A stretch of 5,535 nucleotides of DNA from Dietzia timorensis (GTDB lineage: Bacteria > Actinomycetota > Actinomycetes > Mycobacteriales > Mycobacteriaceae). The position numbers were made by a program, and so were the translations under genes. Positions 1-5,496 of this stretch are shown here, in pieces; position 1 is the stretch's first letter; the number at the start of each line of letters is the position of its first letter. The notes under the pieces are model-generated. The model made no database searches, was not told the DNA's origin, and was given only the letters and a program-made list of their open reading frames with translations. The stretch lies in the NCBI RefSeq assembly GCF_020742175.1, contig NZ_DYXM01000121.1:1-5535 (forward strand). Reading direction: 5' to 3'.

Positions 1-38
1 GGCCGCTGGTCGTCTATAGCCAGGAAGGCTACCGAAGG

Positions 39-2048
39 CTACTTCCCGTAGTACTCGTCCACCGTGTACTGCGCACCGGACTGCTGCGTACCCGTGAGTG
101 CGCCGACCGCCTGGTCGATGCCCGCCGCTGCATCGCGAGCGGCCTTTTCCGCGGGATCTTCTGCAGCTCCGCCGTCTTTGGTGGGGTTGTTCTGCGCCTG
201 CTGGTCGGTGGCCTGCGTGCCGGCCTGCTGCGCGCCGTTCTGCTGAGCATCGGCCTGCTGGTCGGTAGCCTGCGCCTGCTTGGCGGCCGGCGCAACGGCA
301 TCCTGCGCAGCCTGGGCGCCGGCGTCCACGGCGTTCGAGACATCGCGCTGCGCCTTCGCGAGCGGGTTCTCGCCGTCGCCGTAGCCGACGGTGTTGCTCG
401 GGTACTCGCCCTCGAGGGTGGTCGGCAGCGGCTTCGGGGCCGGGCGGCCCGGGAGGGTGTCCGGCGGGACGGTGCCGTTGTCGAAGAAGTCCGTGACAGC
501 GTCGTCGATGAACTTGTTGCCCGTGCGGAACGCGCCGTGGCCGCCGTTGTCGACCGTGACGAGCTTGCCGCCCATCCGCTCGAGCATGTTCTCGGCGCCA
601 CCCATCGGCGTGACCGCGTCGTGCACGTTCTGCAGGAGGACCGGCTCCTGCTCGAGGCCCTCGCCAGAGACCTTGATCGGCTCGGTGACCGGCTGGTAGC
701 CGAAGCAGTCCGAGCCGGCTCGCTGACCCGCTGCCTGGGCGAGCAGGCGGTCGCCGCCCGTCTTCGCGTCGAGCTTCGCCGAACCGATCGCCAGCGGGTT
801 CTGCACCGTCTGGTCCTCGTTGCAGGTGACGATGCGGAACATGTCGTGCTGCGTGTTGAACTGCGTGTTGTCCGAGGCCTTCGCGGTGCGGATGCGCTGC
901 GCGGCAACCGGGCTGACGCGTGGGATCTCGCCCTGGTTCTTGTCGTAGTAGGACAGGATGTTCGCGACCATCGGCCACGAGGTCTCGTTGTACGAGGCGC
1001 CGACGGCGGTGTCGTACATGCCCGAGGCCGCATTGTTGGTGAGCTCGCGCAGCGTGATCGCGTTCCACAGGCCCTCGATGCGTGCGCGGCCCGGGCCGGT
1101 CGCGTTGACCACGTCGAGCACCGGCTGCTGCACGGGCGTGCCGCGCAGCTCGTTCGGCAGGTCGCCTTCCTCGGCGGCCGGCGGAATCATGTTCGACGGC
1201 CCGCCGACCTCCTGGTCCGAGATCGCCTTCCAGCGGTTGAATACCTTGAGCGGGGTGTCGCCGAGGCCGTAGGTCTCGTCGTGGTCGGCGATCCACTCGA
1301 ACATGTCGTACATGCGGGCGTGCTGCGCCTCGGTGGTGCGCGCGGACTGCTCCGACCACGCCCAGTCCGGGCCGACGTTGGAGTCGAGCATCATCTTGCC
1401 CGTGTGCTCCGGGTACAGCGTCGCGTAATCGGCACCGAGCTTGGTTCCGTAGGAGACGCCGTAGTAGTCGATGGTCTCCAGGCCCATGGACTGGCGGACA
1501 AAATCCATGTCGCGGGCGGCGTTCTCCGTCGTCATCGACTCGATGTAGGCGCCGTTGGTGCCGTAGCACGCATCGTGCAGCGGGTTGAGCGCCAGCGGCG
1601 AGGCGAGCGACGGGTCGCACTGGATGGGGTTCGAGCCCCACAGCCCGCGCGGCTGCACGGCGATGAGGTCGTGGTCGTTGTACAGGTCCATCGGCGCGAG
1701 GCCGGTGTCGCGGTTCGCCCAGAACATGAGCGCATCGTCGCCGGGGCCACCGGGGTTGCCGAAGATCGCGGACTTCGACTGGCCGGACTTCGGCGAGACC
1801 TTGGACACCGCGATCGGCGTGGTCGGGCCGTCCGGGTTGTCGTAGTCGAGCGGGGCGTCGACGATCGCGCACTCGAGGCGCTGCTCCTCGGGGACCGAGC
1901 CGGGCTCGAGATTGAACAGCGTCTCACAGGATTGCCACTGGATCGGCTGCACCGCCGTGGCCGTTCCCGCTGCCATCACCGCAGCGGCTCCTGTCATTGC
2001 CGCCACACTTACGATCTTACCTTTGACCTGCACCATTCCCCGATCCAC
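39..2048 (-). CDS. Secreted alpha/beta hydrolase, tripeptidyl aminopeptidase (TAP)-like, with Ala/Gln-rich C-terminal tail
   Basis: Exported serine hydrolase of 669 residues, probably an aminopeptidase or esterase acting outside the membrane. Residues 1-32 form a Sec signal peptide: Lys9 and Lys11, a hydrophobic run over about 12-30, and an Ala30-Thr31-Ala32 cleavage motif. The fold is marked by the oxyanion motif GNPGGPG (97-103), the corynebacterial-looking VQPRG (131-135), the nucleophile in GVSYG (Ser199), Asp477 in NVHDAVTP and His504 in NGGHGAF, which gives a complete triad. The order and the late Asp/His pair fit the family with a TAP-like C-terminal domain. Six cysteines (41, 60, 144, 161, 409, 448) could form disulfides. 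From about 560 to the end the chain is Ala/Gln/Asp-rich and not part of the fold. A GTG start at 2048 is chosen because GGGGAGGG lies 10 nt upstream; the in-frame ATG at 2036 has no properly spaced site. The substrate cannot be read from sequence. The hydrolase call is firm, the peptidase call is inferred. Confidence 0.93.
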   Translation of the reverse strand: MDRGMVQVKGKIVSVAAMTGAAAVMAAGTATAVQPIQWQSCETLFNLEPGSVPEEQRLECAIVDAPLDYDNPDGPTTPIAVSKVSPKSGQSKSAIFGNPGGPGDDALMFWANRDTGLAPMDLYNDHDLIAVQPRGLWGSNPIQCDPSLASPLALNPLHDACYGTNGAYIESMTTENAARDMDFVRQSMGLETIDYYGVSYGTKLGADYATLYPEHTGKMMLDSNVGPDWAWSEQSARTTEAQHARMYDMFEWIADHDETYGLGDTPLKVFNRWKAISDQEVGGPSNMIPPAAEEGDLPNELRGTPVQQPVLDVVNATGPGRARIEGLWNAITLRELTNNAASGMYDTAVGASYNETSWPMVANILSYYDKNQGEIPRVSPVAAQRIRTAKASDNTQFNTQHDMFRIVTCNEDQTVQNPLAIGSAKLDAKTGGDRLLAQAAGQRAGSDCFGYQPVTEPIKVSGEGLEQEPVLLQNVHDAVTPMGGAENMLERMGGKLVTVDNGGHGAFRTGNKFIDDAVTDFFDNGTVPPDTLPGRPAPKPLPTTLEGEYPSNTVGYGDGENPLAKAQRDVSNAVDAGAQAAQDAVAPAAKQAQATDQQADAQQNGAQQAGTQATDQQAQNNPTKDGGAAEDPAEKAARDAAAGIDQAVGALTGTQQSGAQYTVDEYYGK

Positions 2049-2058
2049 AATGCGCCGG

Positions 2059-2066
2059 CCCTCCCC
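2059..2066 (-). promoter_or_regulatory. Shine-Dalgarno site of the secreted hydrolase
   Basis: On the minus strand this reads GGGGAGGG, 10 nt before the GTG at 2048. It decides the start in favour of GTG 2048 over the ATG at 2036. Four of its G residues also form the 3' arm of a possible hairpin (2063-2084). Confidence 0.65.
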
Positions 2067-2084
2067 GCTTCGTCACAAGTGGGG
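2063..2084 (-). promoter_or_regulatory. Possible hairpin overlapping the hydrolase ribosome binding site
   Basis: In the minus-strand RNA, CCCC (2084-2081) can pair with the GGGG (2066-2063) of the Shine-Dalgarno site. A C/A mismatch follows, then CTT pairs with AAG around a 6-nt loop. The stem is short, so any effect on translation is an inference. Confidence 0.3.
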
Positions 2085-2271
2085 CGCCGACGGTTAGTCG
2101 TGCCATTCATCTCACACGGTTGTAATTCCCGCGTTCGATCCGACATCACATTAGTCGGTCCAAACAGGCGGTGAAAGGGACATAAGCAACGATCCGGAAA
2201 CGAAATTCAACTGATACCTGTGCACTCTAAGTGGATGCTGAAAGTCGCTGCACGATGCCTGGTTGACACGC

Positions 2272-2598
2272 TCAGTTTTCGTCCGTCGCTTCCTGAAAGG
2301 GGGCGTCGTCGGACGCATCGATCTCACTATGTGGAGCGGCCGGCGCATTGCTGGGTGGAACGAGCGCCGCGAACAACGCGAGGAGCGCGACGTTGAACAT
2401 CACCACCGCAGCCCCGAGTCGCCTCGTGTCCCACGACCGGTCGAGCACCTGCCCTTCCGGGTCCACAGGGGAGCCCGCAAGCTCCATCGTGGATGCCGAG
2501 TACCACAGAACAACGGCCAACAGACCGGCCATGACGGCGGAGGCGAGCAGAATCGCGCGTGTCCTCGCTCGCGGCGGGAAGCGGCGGGGGCTAGTCAT
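2272..2598 (-). CDS. Small two-helix membrane protein, probable Rv0514-type
   Basis: A 108-residue integral membrane protein of unknown function. A short Arg-rich N-terminus (residues 5, 6, 10, 12 and 14) precedes a first membrane helix at about 16-36. A polar loop of about 24 residues follows, then a second helix at about 61-81 and an acidic tail (90-108). By the positive-inside rule both ends should face the cytoplasm. The start is ATG 2598: GGAGG sits 5 nt upstream (2608-2604), and ATGACTAG overlaps the stop of the preceding gene by 8 nt, a classic coupled arrangement. The open frame extends further upstream, but only as a shadow of that gene. Position and size match what I recall for the small membrane protein two genes after hemB in mycobacteria (Rv0514, about 99 residues). 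This is a context match, not a sequence comparison. No catalytic motif is visible. Confidence 0.8.
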   Translation of the reverse strand: MTSPRRFPPRARTRAILLASAVMAGLLAVVLWYSASTMELAGSPVDPEGQVLDRSWDTRRLGAAVVMFNVALLALFAALVPPSNAPAAPHSEIDASDDAPFQEATDEN

Positions 2599-3205
2599 GC
2601 GTGCCTCCGACGTCATCCAGCGGTGGTGTATTGCCGTCTTCCGAATTTCTCGGCGGTTCCGCGGTTCCGACGTGCGGGACAAGGGCGTCGGACAGGGCCT
2701 CGGGGTCGCGTGCGAAGGCGCGGACGAGGGAGCCATCGGCGAGCTTGATCCCGACCTCGCCGCGCTTGCGGGGGACCGTGCGCAGCTCCCCGAGCAGGCG
2801 CGAACCCTCGATGGGTTCGGGCAGCACGCCGTCGACCTCGACGTACGGGAGTTCCTCAGTGCCCTGCCACAGCGATTCGTCGGTGACGCGCAGGCGGCCA
2901 TGGACGCGGGTCGCGGCGATCATGATCCCGTGGGTGATCATCGTGCCCAGCGCGCAGACGAACAGCATGAGCCAGTGCACCGGTGCACCCGTCGCCACCT
3001 CGAACAGGCCGGCAGCGGCGCAGAAGATCGGCGCGGCGAGGATCCACGCCCACGACCAGCCGTCCTCGGCGTAGAACACGGTCTGCTTGCGCAGGCGCGG
3101 GTCCGGGTCGCGCGGCATGCGGGCGTCGTCGGCGCCGGGGTCGCGCGGGTCGCCCGCGTCGCGCGGATCGTCGAGGCCATCGGGGAACTCAGGGCTTGCC
3201 GACAC
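2591..3205 (-). CDS. Two-helix membrane protein with cytoplasmic C-terminal domain, probable Rv0513-type
   Basis: A 204-residue membrane protein of unknown function. Residues 1-40 are hydrophilic and rich in Asp, Pro and Arg with repeated DPRD-like units, and are probably disordered. Trp-rich membrane helix 1 spans about 51-70 and helix 2 about 77-98. A soluble domain (100-180) follows, looking like beta strands and ending in an ARDPEALSDAL helix, then a polar tail. This architecture recalls DUF3093-type actinobacterial proteins, but I could not confirm membership. Position after hemB fits M. tuberculosis Rv0513 (about 182 residues, from memory). The start is GTG 3205: AGGAG lies 7 nt upstream (3217-3213), and the first 17 nt overlap the end of the previous gene. 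The open frame extends to 3466 only as a shadow. The 8-nt overlap with the next gene indicates coupled translation. The membrane-protein call is firm, the function unknown. Confidence 0.85.
   Translation of the reverse strand: MSASPEFPDGLDDPRDAGDPRDPGADDARMPRDPDPRLRKQTVFYAEDGWSWAWILAAPIFCAAAGLFEVATGAPVHWLMLFVCALGTMITHGIMIAATRVHGRLRVTDESLWQGTEELPYVEVDGVLPEPIEGSRLLGELRTVPRKRGEVGIKLADGSLVRAFARDPEALSDALVPHVGTAEPPRNSEDGNTPPLDDVGGTHD
2604..2608 (-). promoter_or_regulatory. Shine-Dalgarno site GGAGG of the small membrane protein
   Basis: GGAGG lies 5 nt before ATG 2598, inside the last codons of the preceding gene. It fixes the start against the longer open frame reaching to 2901. Confidence 0.7.
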
Positions 3206-4166
3206 CGGAACGCTCCTGGAAAAACGCCGTCGATTCCTTGGTGTACAGCTGCCACAGCGCCGTACCCGCGAAGAGCCCGGCGCACACCGAGGCGGCGAGC
3301 TCGATGAAGTTCGGGACCGGCTCTGCCTCCGCGGGCGCGCCCTGCGGCGAACCGCCCGCGAACAGCACGAGCAGCGCCGCGAGCCCCTGCGCGATGAGCA
3401 CGATCGACCCGACCGTGAGCAGCGCCCGCGCCCACTGCTTGCCCTTGAACAGCTGGCGCGCCGCAAGCAGGAACAGCGCGGACACGACCACCACGAGGAT
3501 GACGCCGAGGATGCCCGACAGCGTGGCGGCAGCCTGAAGCTGCTCGTCCGAGTACTCGCTCATGCCGCCGGGAACGGCATCCCGGACCTGCTCGACCGAC
3601 ACCGACCGGCCGCCGGGCAGCAGCGCGGTCGCCGACGCGAGGACCGCCGCGATCGCGGCCATGATGTACAGGAACCACGCGGTCCGCACCTGCTCGGGCG
3701 CGTCGCGGTCCTTGCGGTTGCCGTCGCCGGATTCGCCCTCTTCACCCGGCCGCTGCGGCTCGCGCGGCTGCGGTGGCCACTGGCCTCCGCCGCCCGCGCC
3801 GTAGCCGGCATCGCCTCCGCCGCGCTCGCCCTCGCGCGGAACCTCGCCCTCGCGGGGCAGCTCGCCGGAGCCCTCGCCCTCGGGATTTCCCCCGCCGAAG
3901 CCGCCGAGGCCGCCGGGGCTGCCGGGGCCGCCGGGGCTGCCGGGGCCGCTGCCTCCCGGAATCCCCGGCTCCCCCGCCCCGCCGGGCTGCCTGCCGGGGG
4001 TGTGCGGTTCGGGGTCGCCACCCGGCCGGCCCTCGCCGGGCACGGGCGAACCCCAGTCGGGCTCGGGCAGGCGCGGCTCACCGCCGGGCTGCGGCAGCCC
4101 GGGACCTTCCGGACGCTCCGGAAAGTTCGGTTCCGGCTGCGGCTGCGGGAACGGCGGCTGCGCCAC
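3189..4166 (-). CDS. Pro/Gly-rich four-helix membrane protein, function unknown
   Basis: A 325-residue protein in two halves. Residues 1-160 are low-complexity and hydrophilic: Pro/Gln/Glu-rich at 1-40, Gly/Pro-rich with collagen-like GPGSPG units at 70-95, and two PREGE repeats at about 104-114. There is no signal peptide, so this half is expected in the cytoplasm and disordered. Residues 164-184, 214-236, 246-269 and 287-307 look like four membrane helices; the long 185-213 segment (with EYSDEQL) would be an outside loop. The N- and C-termini then both face inward. The start is GTG 4166, with AAAGGGG 6 nt upstream. It follows hemB by 41 nt and its end overlaps the next gene by 17 nt. As I recall, mycobacteria have no such gene between hemB and Rv0513, so this may be a corynebacterial insertion. 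No enzymatic motif is visible, and I assign no function. Confidence 0.85.
   Translation of the reverse strand: MAQPPFPQPQPEPNFPERPEGPGLPQPGGEPRLPEPDWGSPVPGEGRPGGDPEPHTPGRQPGGAGEPGIPGGSGPGSPGGPGSPGGLGGFGGGNPEGEGSGELPREGEVPREGERGGGDAGYGAGGGGQWPPQPREPQRPGEEGESGDGNRKDRDAPEQVRTAWFLYIMAAIAAVLASATALLPGGRSVSVEQVRDAVPGGMSEYSDEQLQAAATLSGILGVILVVVVSALFLLAARQLFKGKQWARALLTVGSIVLIAQGLAALLVLFAGGSPQGAPAEAEPVPNFIELAASVCAGLFAGTALWQLYTKESTAFFQERSGVGKP
3213..3217 (-). promoter_or_regulatory. Shine-Dalgarno site AGGAG deciding the GTG 3205 start
   Basis: AGGAG is 7 nt before GTG 3205 and lies within the coding end of the upstream Pro/Gly-rich gene. No other in-frame start nearby has a comparable site. It marks where translation restarts in the overlapping operon. 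Confidence 0.7.
3909..3947. repeat. GC-rich 9-bp tandem repeat inside the Pro/Gly-rich gene
   Basis: Four head-to-tail copies of a 9-mer, gccggggct or gccggggcc, fill 3912-3947, equal to two exact 18-bp units. They encode the GPGSPG GPGSPG part of the protein (about residues 75-86) on the minus strand. The unit is a multiple of three, so changes in copy number would keep the frame. Confidence 0.75.
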
Positions 4167-4172
4167 AAGTGA

Positions 4173-4179
4173 CCCCTTT
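4173..4179 (-). promoter_or_regulatory. Shine-Dalgarno site of the Pro/Gly-rich membrane protein
   Basis: AAAGGGG lies 6 nt before GTG 4166 and supports that start, which has no in-frame ATG alternative close by. It sits directly after the hairpin at 4181-4199. Confidence 0.55.
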
Positions 4180-4180
4180 C

Positions 4181-4199
4181 TTCGCCCCGGCCGGGCGAA
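4181..4199 (-). other. Intercistronic hairpin between hemB and the Pro/Gly-rich gene
   Basis: Perfect 7-bp arms, TTCGCCC and GGGCGAA, flank a 5-nt GC loop. There is no T-run after it on either strand, so it is not a standard intrinsic terminator. It starts 8 nt after the hemB stop codon and ends next to the following Shine-Dalgarno site. It could affect mRNA processing, stability or translation, but that role is an inference. Confidence 0.5.
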
Positions 4200-4207
4200 A
4201 TGGACGA

Positions 4208-5251
4208 TTACGTGCGATTCTGCCAGCCGACCGGCGCTCCGTGGGGTCCGCCGTCATTAATAAGTTGTGCCGCCTCCAGCGCGAAGTAGGTGAGGATCAT
4301 GTCGGCGCCGGCGCGGCGGAGGCTGTACAGCGACTCGACGATCGCCGGCTCGCGGTCGAGCCAGCCGCGCTCGAACGCGGCGACGAGCATCGCGTATTCG
4401 CCGGAGACCTGGTACGTCGCGACGGGCACGTCCACGCTTGCCGCGGTCTGCGCGATGATGTCCGAAAACGACATCGCCGGCTTGACCATGACGATGTCCG
4501 CGCCCTCGTCGATGTCGAGCTCGACCTCGCGCAGAGACTCGCGCGCGTTGCCCGGATCCTGCTGGTAGGTGCGCCGATCCCCCTTGAGCGACGAACCGAC
4601 CGCCTCCCGGAACGGCCCGTAGAACGCGCTCGCATACTTGGCGGCGTAGGCCAGCACGACGGTCTCCTGGTAGCCGGCCGCATCCAGGGCTTCACGTATG
4701 ACGGCGACCTGTCCATCCATCATGCCGCTGGGGGCCACGATGTGCGCTCCGGCCTCCGCCTGGGCGACCGCCATTTTCGCGTACTGCTCGAGGGTGGCGT
4801 CGTTATCGACGACCTGCGCGCCGCGAGCGTCGGTGCCGAGCACCCCGCAGTGGCCGTGGTCGGTGAACTCGTCGAGGCACAGGTCGCTCATGACGAGCGT
4901 GTCGTCGCCGACCTCCTCGCGGATCGCCCGGAGTGCCTGGTTGAGGATGCCGTCGGGGCTAACGCCAGCCTCGCCGGTCGCGTCCTTGTCCTCGTCCTTC
5001 GGGACGCCGAAGACCATGATCCCGCCGAGACCCTTCGCCACGACGTCACGGGAGACCTGCTTGATCGACTCGACCGTGTGCTGGTAGACGCCGGGCAGGG
5101 AGGAGATTTCCTTGGGCTCGGTGAGGCCGTCGGCGACGAACACGGGAAGGATAAGGTGGCGCGGCTCGAGTGAGGTTTCCGAGACGAGACGGCGCATGGC
5201 CGGGGATTGCCGCAGGCGGCGGGGGCGGTGGAACGGCTGCTGAATACCCAT
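4208..5251 (-). CDS. hemB: Porphobilinogen synthase (delta-aminolevulinic acid dehydratase)
   Basis: Cytoplasmic enzyme that condenses two molecules of 5-aminolevulinate to porphobilinogen for haem and related tetrapyrroles; the family works as an octamer. The 347 residues cover the whole family with a typical start (RPRRLRQSPAMRRLV, 9-23). Lys257 in MVKPAM is the Schiff-base lysine and Lys205 in AAKYAS the second active-site lysine; their 52-residue spacing equals that of E. coli Lys195 and Lys247. The metal loop DLCLDEFTDHGHCG (123-136) has Cys125, Asp127 and Cys135, where the classic zinc enzymes have three cysteines. The ATG at 5251 has no Shine-Dalgarno site but a TAAACT -10 box just upstream, suggesting a leaderless message. 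In actinobacteria the gene normally follows hemA, hemC and hemD; here a strong terminator separates it from whatever lies to the right. The C-terminal tail after about 334 is a little longer than in E. coli. Confidence 0.98.
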   Translation of the reverse strand: MGIQQPFHRPRRLRQSPAMRRLVSETSLEPRHLILPVFVADGLTEPKEISSLPGVYQHTVESIKQVSRDVVAKGLGGIMVFGVPKDEDKDATGEAGVSPDGILNQALRAIREEVGDDTLVMSDLCLDEFTDHGHCGVLGTDARGAQVVDNDATLEQYAKMAVAQAEAGAHIVAPSGMMDGQVAVIREALDAAGYQETVVLAYAAKYASAFYGPFREAVGSSLKGDRRTYQQDPGNARESLREVELDIDEGADIVMVKPAMSFSDIIAQTAASVDVPVATYQVSGEYAMLVAAFERGWLDREPAIVESLYSLRRAGADMILTYFALEAAQLINDGGPHGAPVGWQNRT

Positions 5252-5258
5252 GGGGCCG

Positions 5259-5264
5259 AGTTTA
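5259..5264 (-). promoter_or_regulatory. hemB: Candidate -10 element (TAAACT) for a leaderless hemB transcript
   Basis: TAAACT on the minus strand fits the actinobacterial -10 pattern TANANT except for its fifth base choice. It ends 7 nt before the ATG at 5251, which would place the transcription start at or within a base of the A of the start codon. The region at the usual -35 distance shows no good TTGACA match, which is common in this phylum. No ribosome binding site lies between it and the ATG. Confidence 0.45.
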
Positions 5265-5372
5265 CTTGCGGGTGTGTTGAGTCCTCCGGCAGTTCCTGAC
5301 TTGCCGGCCGGCTGGGCCGGTGAGGTGGTTCTCCGGACTTCTCTTTTGAGCGTGCGTGCGCGTCGTCTACGA

Positions 5373-5449
5373 CTGGACGCCTGTTTGTATCGACAAACGC
5401 TCTCAGGGACGCGCCAAACCGGCGTTCATCGACACAAAGTGGCGTCCAG
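5373..5449 (-). repeat. 77-bp imperfect palindrome (28-bp arms) upstream of hemB
   Basis: Arms 5373-5400 and 5422-5449 are inverted copies around a 21-nt centre. Pairing from outside inwards is 9 bp (CTGGACGCC with GGCGTCCAG), 2 mismatches, 5 bp (TTTGT with ACAAA), 1 changed base, 4 bp (TCGA), 2 changed bases, and 5 bp (AACGC with GCGTT). The three changed bases become G-U pairs in minus-strand RNA but A/C mismatches in plus-strand RNA. The left arm contains its own dyad, GTTTGT-ATCG-ACAAAC (5383-5398). No T-run follows, so it is not a normal terminator. It could be a structured RNA, a paired operator or a remnant of a small inverted-repeat element. Confidence 0.7.
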
Positions 5450-5496
5450 ACGGGGAGCGGCAGCGGCGAAGCCCCGGCCGCAGGGTTCAGGCACGA

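Larger units (their letters stand above)
2049..2271 (-). promoter_or_regulatory. Intergenic region upstream of the secreted hydrolase; promoter likely, not pinned down
   Basis: A noncoding stretch of 223 bp, visibly richer in A+T than the flanking genes, between the end of the membrane-protein cluster and the hydrolase. It probably holds the hydrolase promoter. Two weak candidates read on the minus strand: TTGAAT (2210-2205) with TTATGT (2185-2180) at a 19-nt spacing, and a TAGAGT -10 (2229-2224) without a good -35. Neither is convincing. The heptamer CGACTAA followed by GTCGG occurs twice (2100-2087 and 2157-2140), which could be a duplicated protein-binding site. I see no T-tracted hairpin after the upstream gene, so read-through into this region is possible. 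Confidence 0.4.
5252..5496. other. Intergenic region between terminator and hemB
   Basis: About 245 bp with no credible coding frame on either strand. In the direction of transcription it holds 46 bp of GC-rich spacer, the 77-bp imperfect palindrome (5373-5449), a small GC hairpin (arms 5304-5309 and 5315-5320), and the candidate hemB -10 box. If hemB is leaderless, most of this is upstream DNA rather than a 5' leader, and any role would be in DNA binding or in a separate transcript. Confidence 0.6.

Noticed and set aside
24..42. Short direct repeat of GAAGGCTAC at the end of the hydrolase gene
   Set aside because: Only two 9-bp copies partly overlapping the stop codon. Too short to interpret, and it forms no terminator.
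537..2174. Long plus-strand open frame of 545 codons opposite the hydrolase gene
   Set aside because: It is an antisense shadow typical of high-GC DNA. Its translation is Arg/Val/His-rich with no recognisable motif, while the minus-strand frame has a signal peptide and full catalytic triad.
2263..2268. Perfect TTGACA on the plus strand
   Set aside because: No -10 element follows at 16-19 nt, and there is no plus-strand gene downstream that it could serve.
2602..2901. Upstream extension of the 108-residue membrane protein to a 209-codon frame
   Set aside because: The extra N-terminus is Ser/Arg-rich shadow sequence within the preceding gene. The ATG at 2598 has GGAGG at 5 nt and the typical short overlap.
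3206..3466. Upstream extension of the Rv0513-type protein to 291 codons
   Set aside because: The added part is Arg/Ser/Cys-rich and lies opposite no conserved pattern, inside the upstream gene in another frame. GTG 3205 has AGGAG at 7 nt.
3087..4172. Plus-strand open frame of 361 codons with an Ala-rich repetitive stretch
   Set aside because: The apparent EAAEAAGAAGAAG-like repeat is only the complement of the Gly-Pro tandem repeat in the minus-strand gene. There is no membrane or enzyme pattern of its own.
3773..5173. Plus-strand open frame of 466 codons across the hemB region
   Set aside because: It runs antisense to the end of one real gene and most of hemB, which is unmistakable. Its composition (Arg/Ala-rich) and crossing of gene boundaries mark it as a shadow.
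5366..5455. Palindrome read as a transposable inverted-repeat element with target duplication
   Set aside because: The flanks share only ACG, slightly offset, which is not a convincing target-site duplication, and no transposase or further element is in the window.
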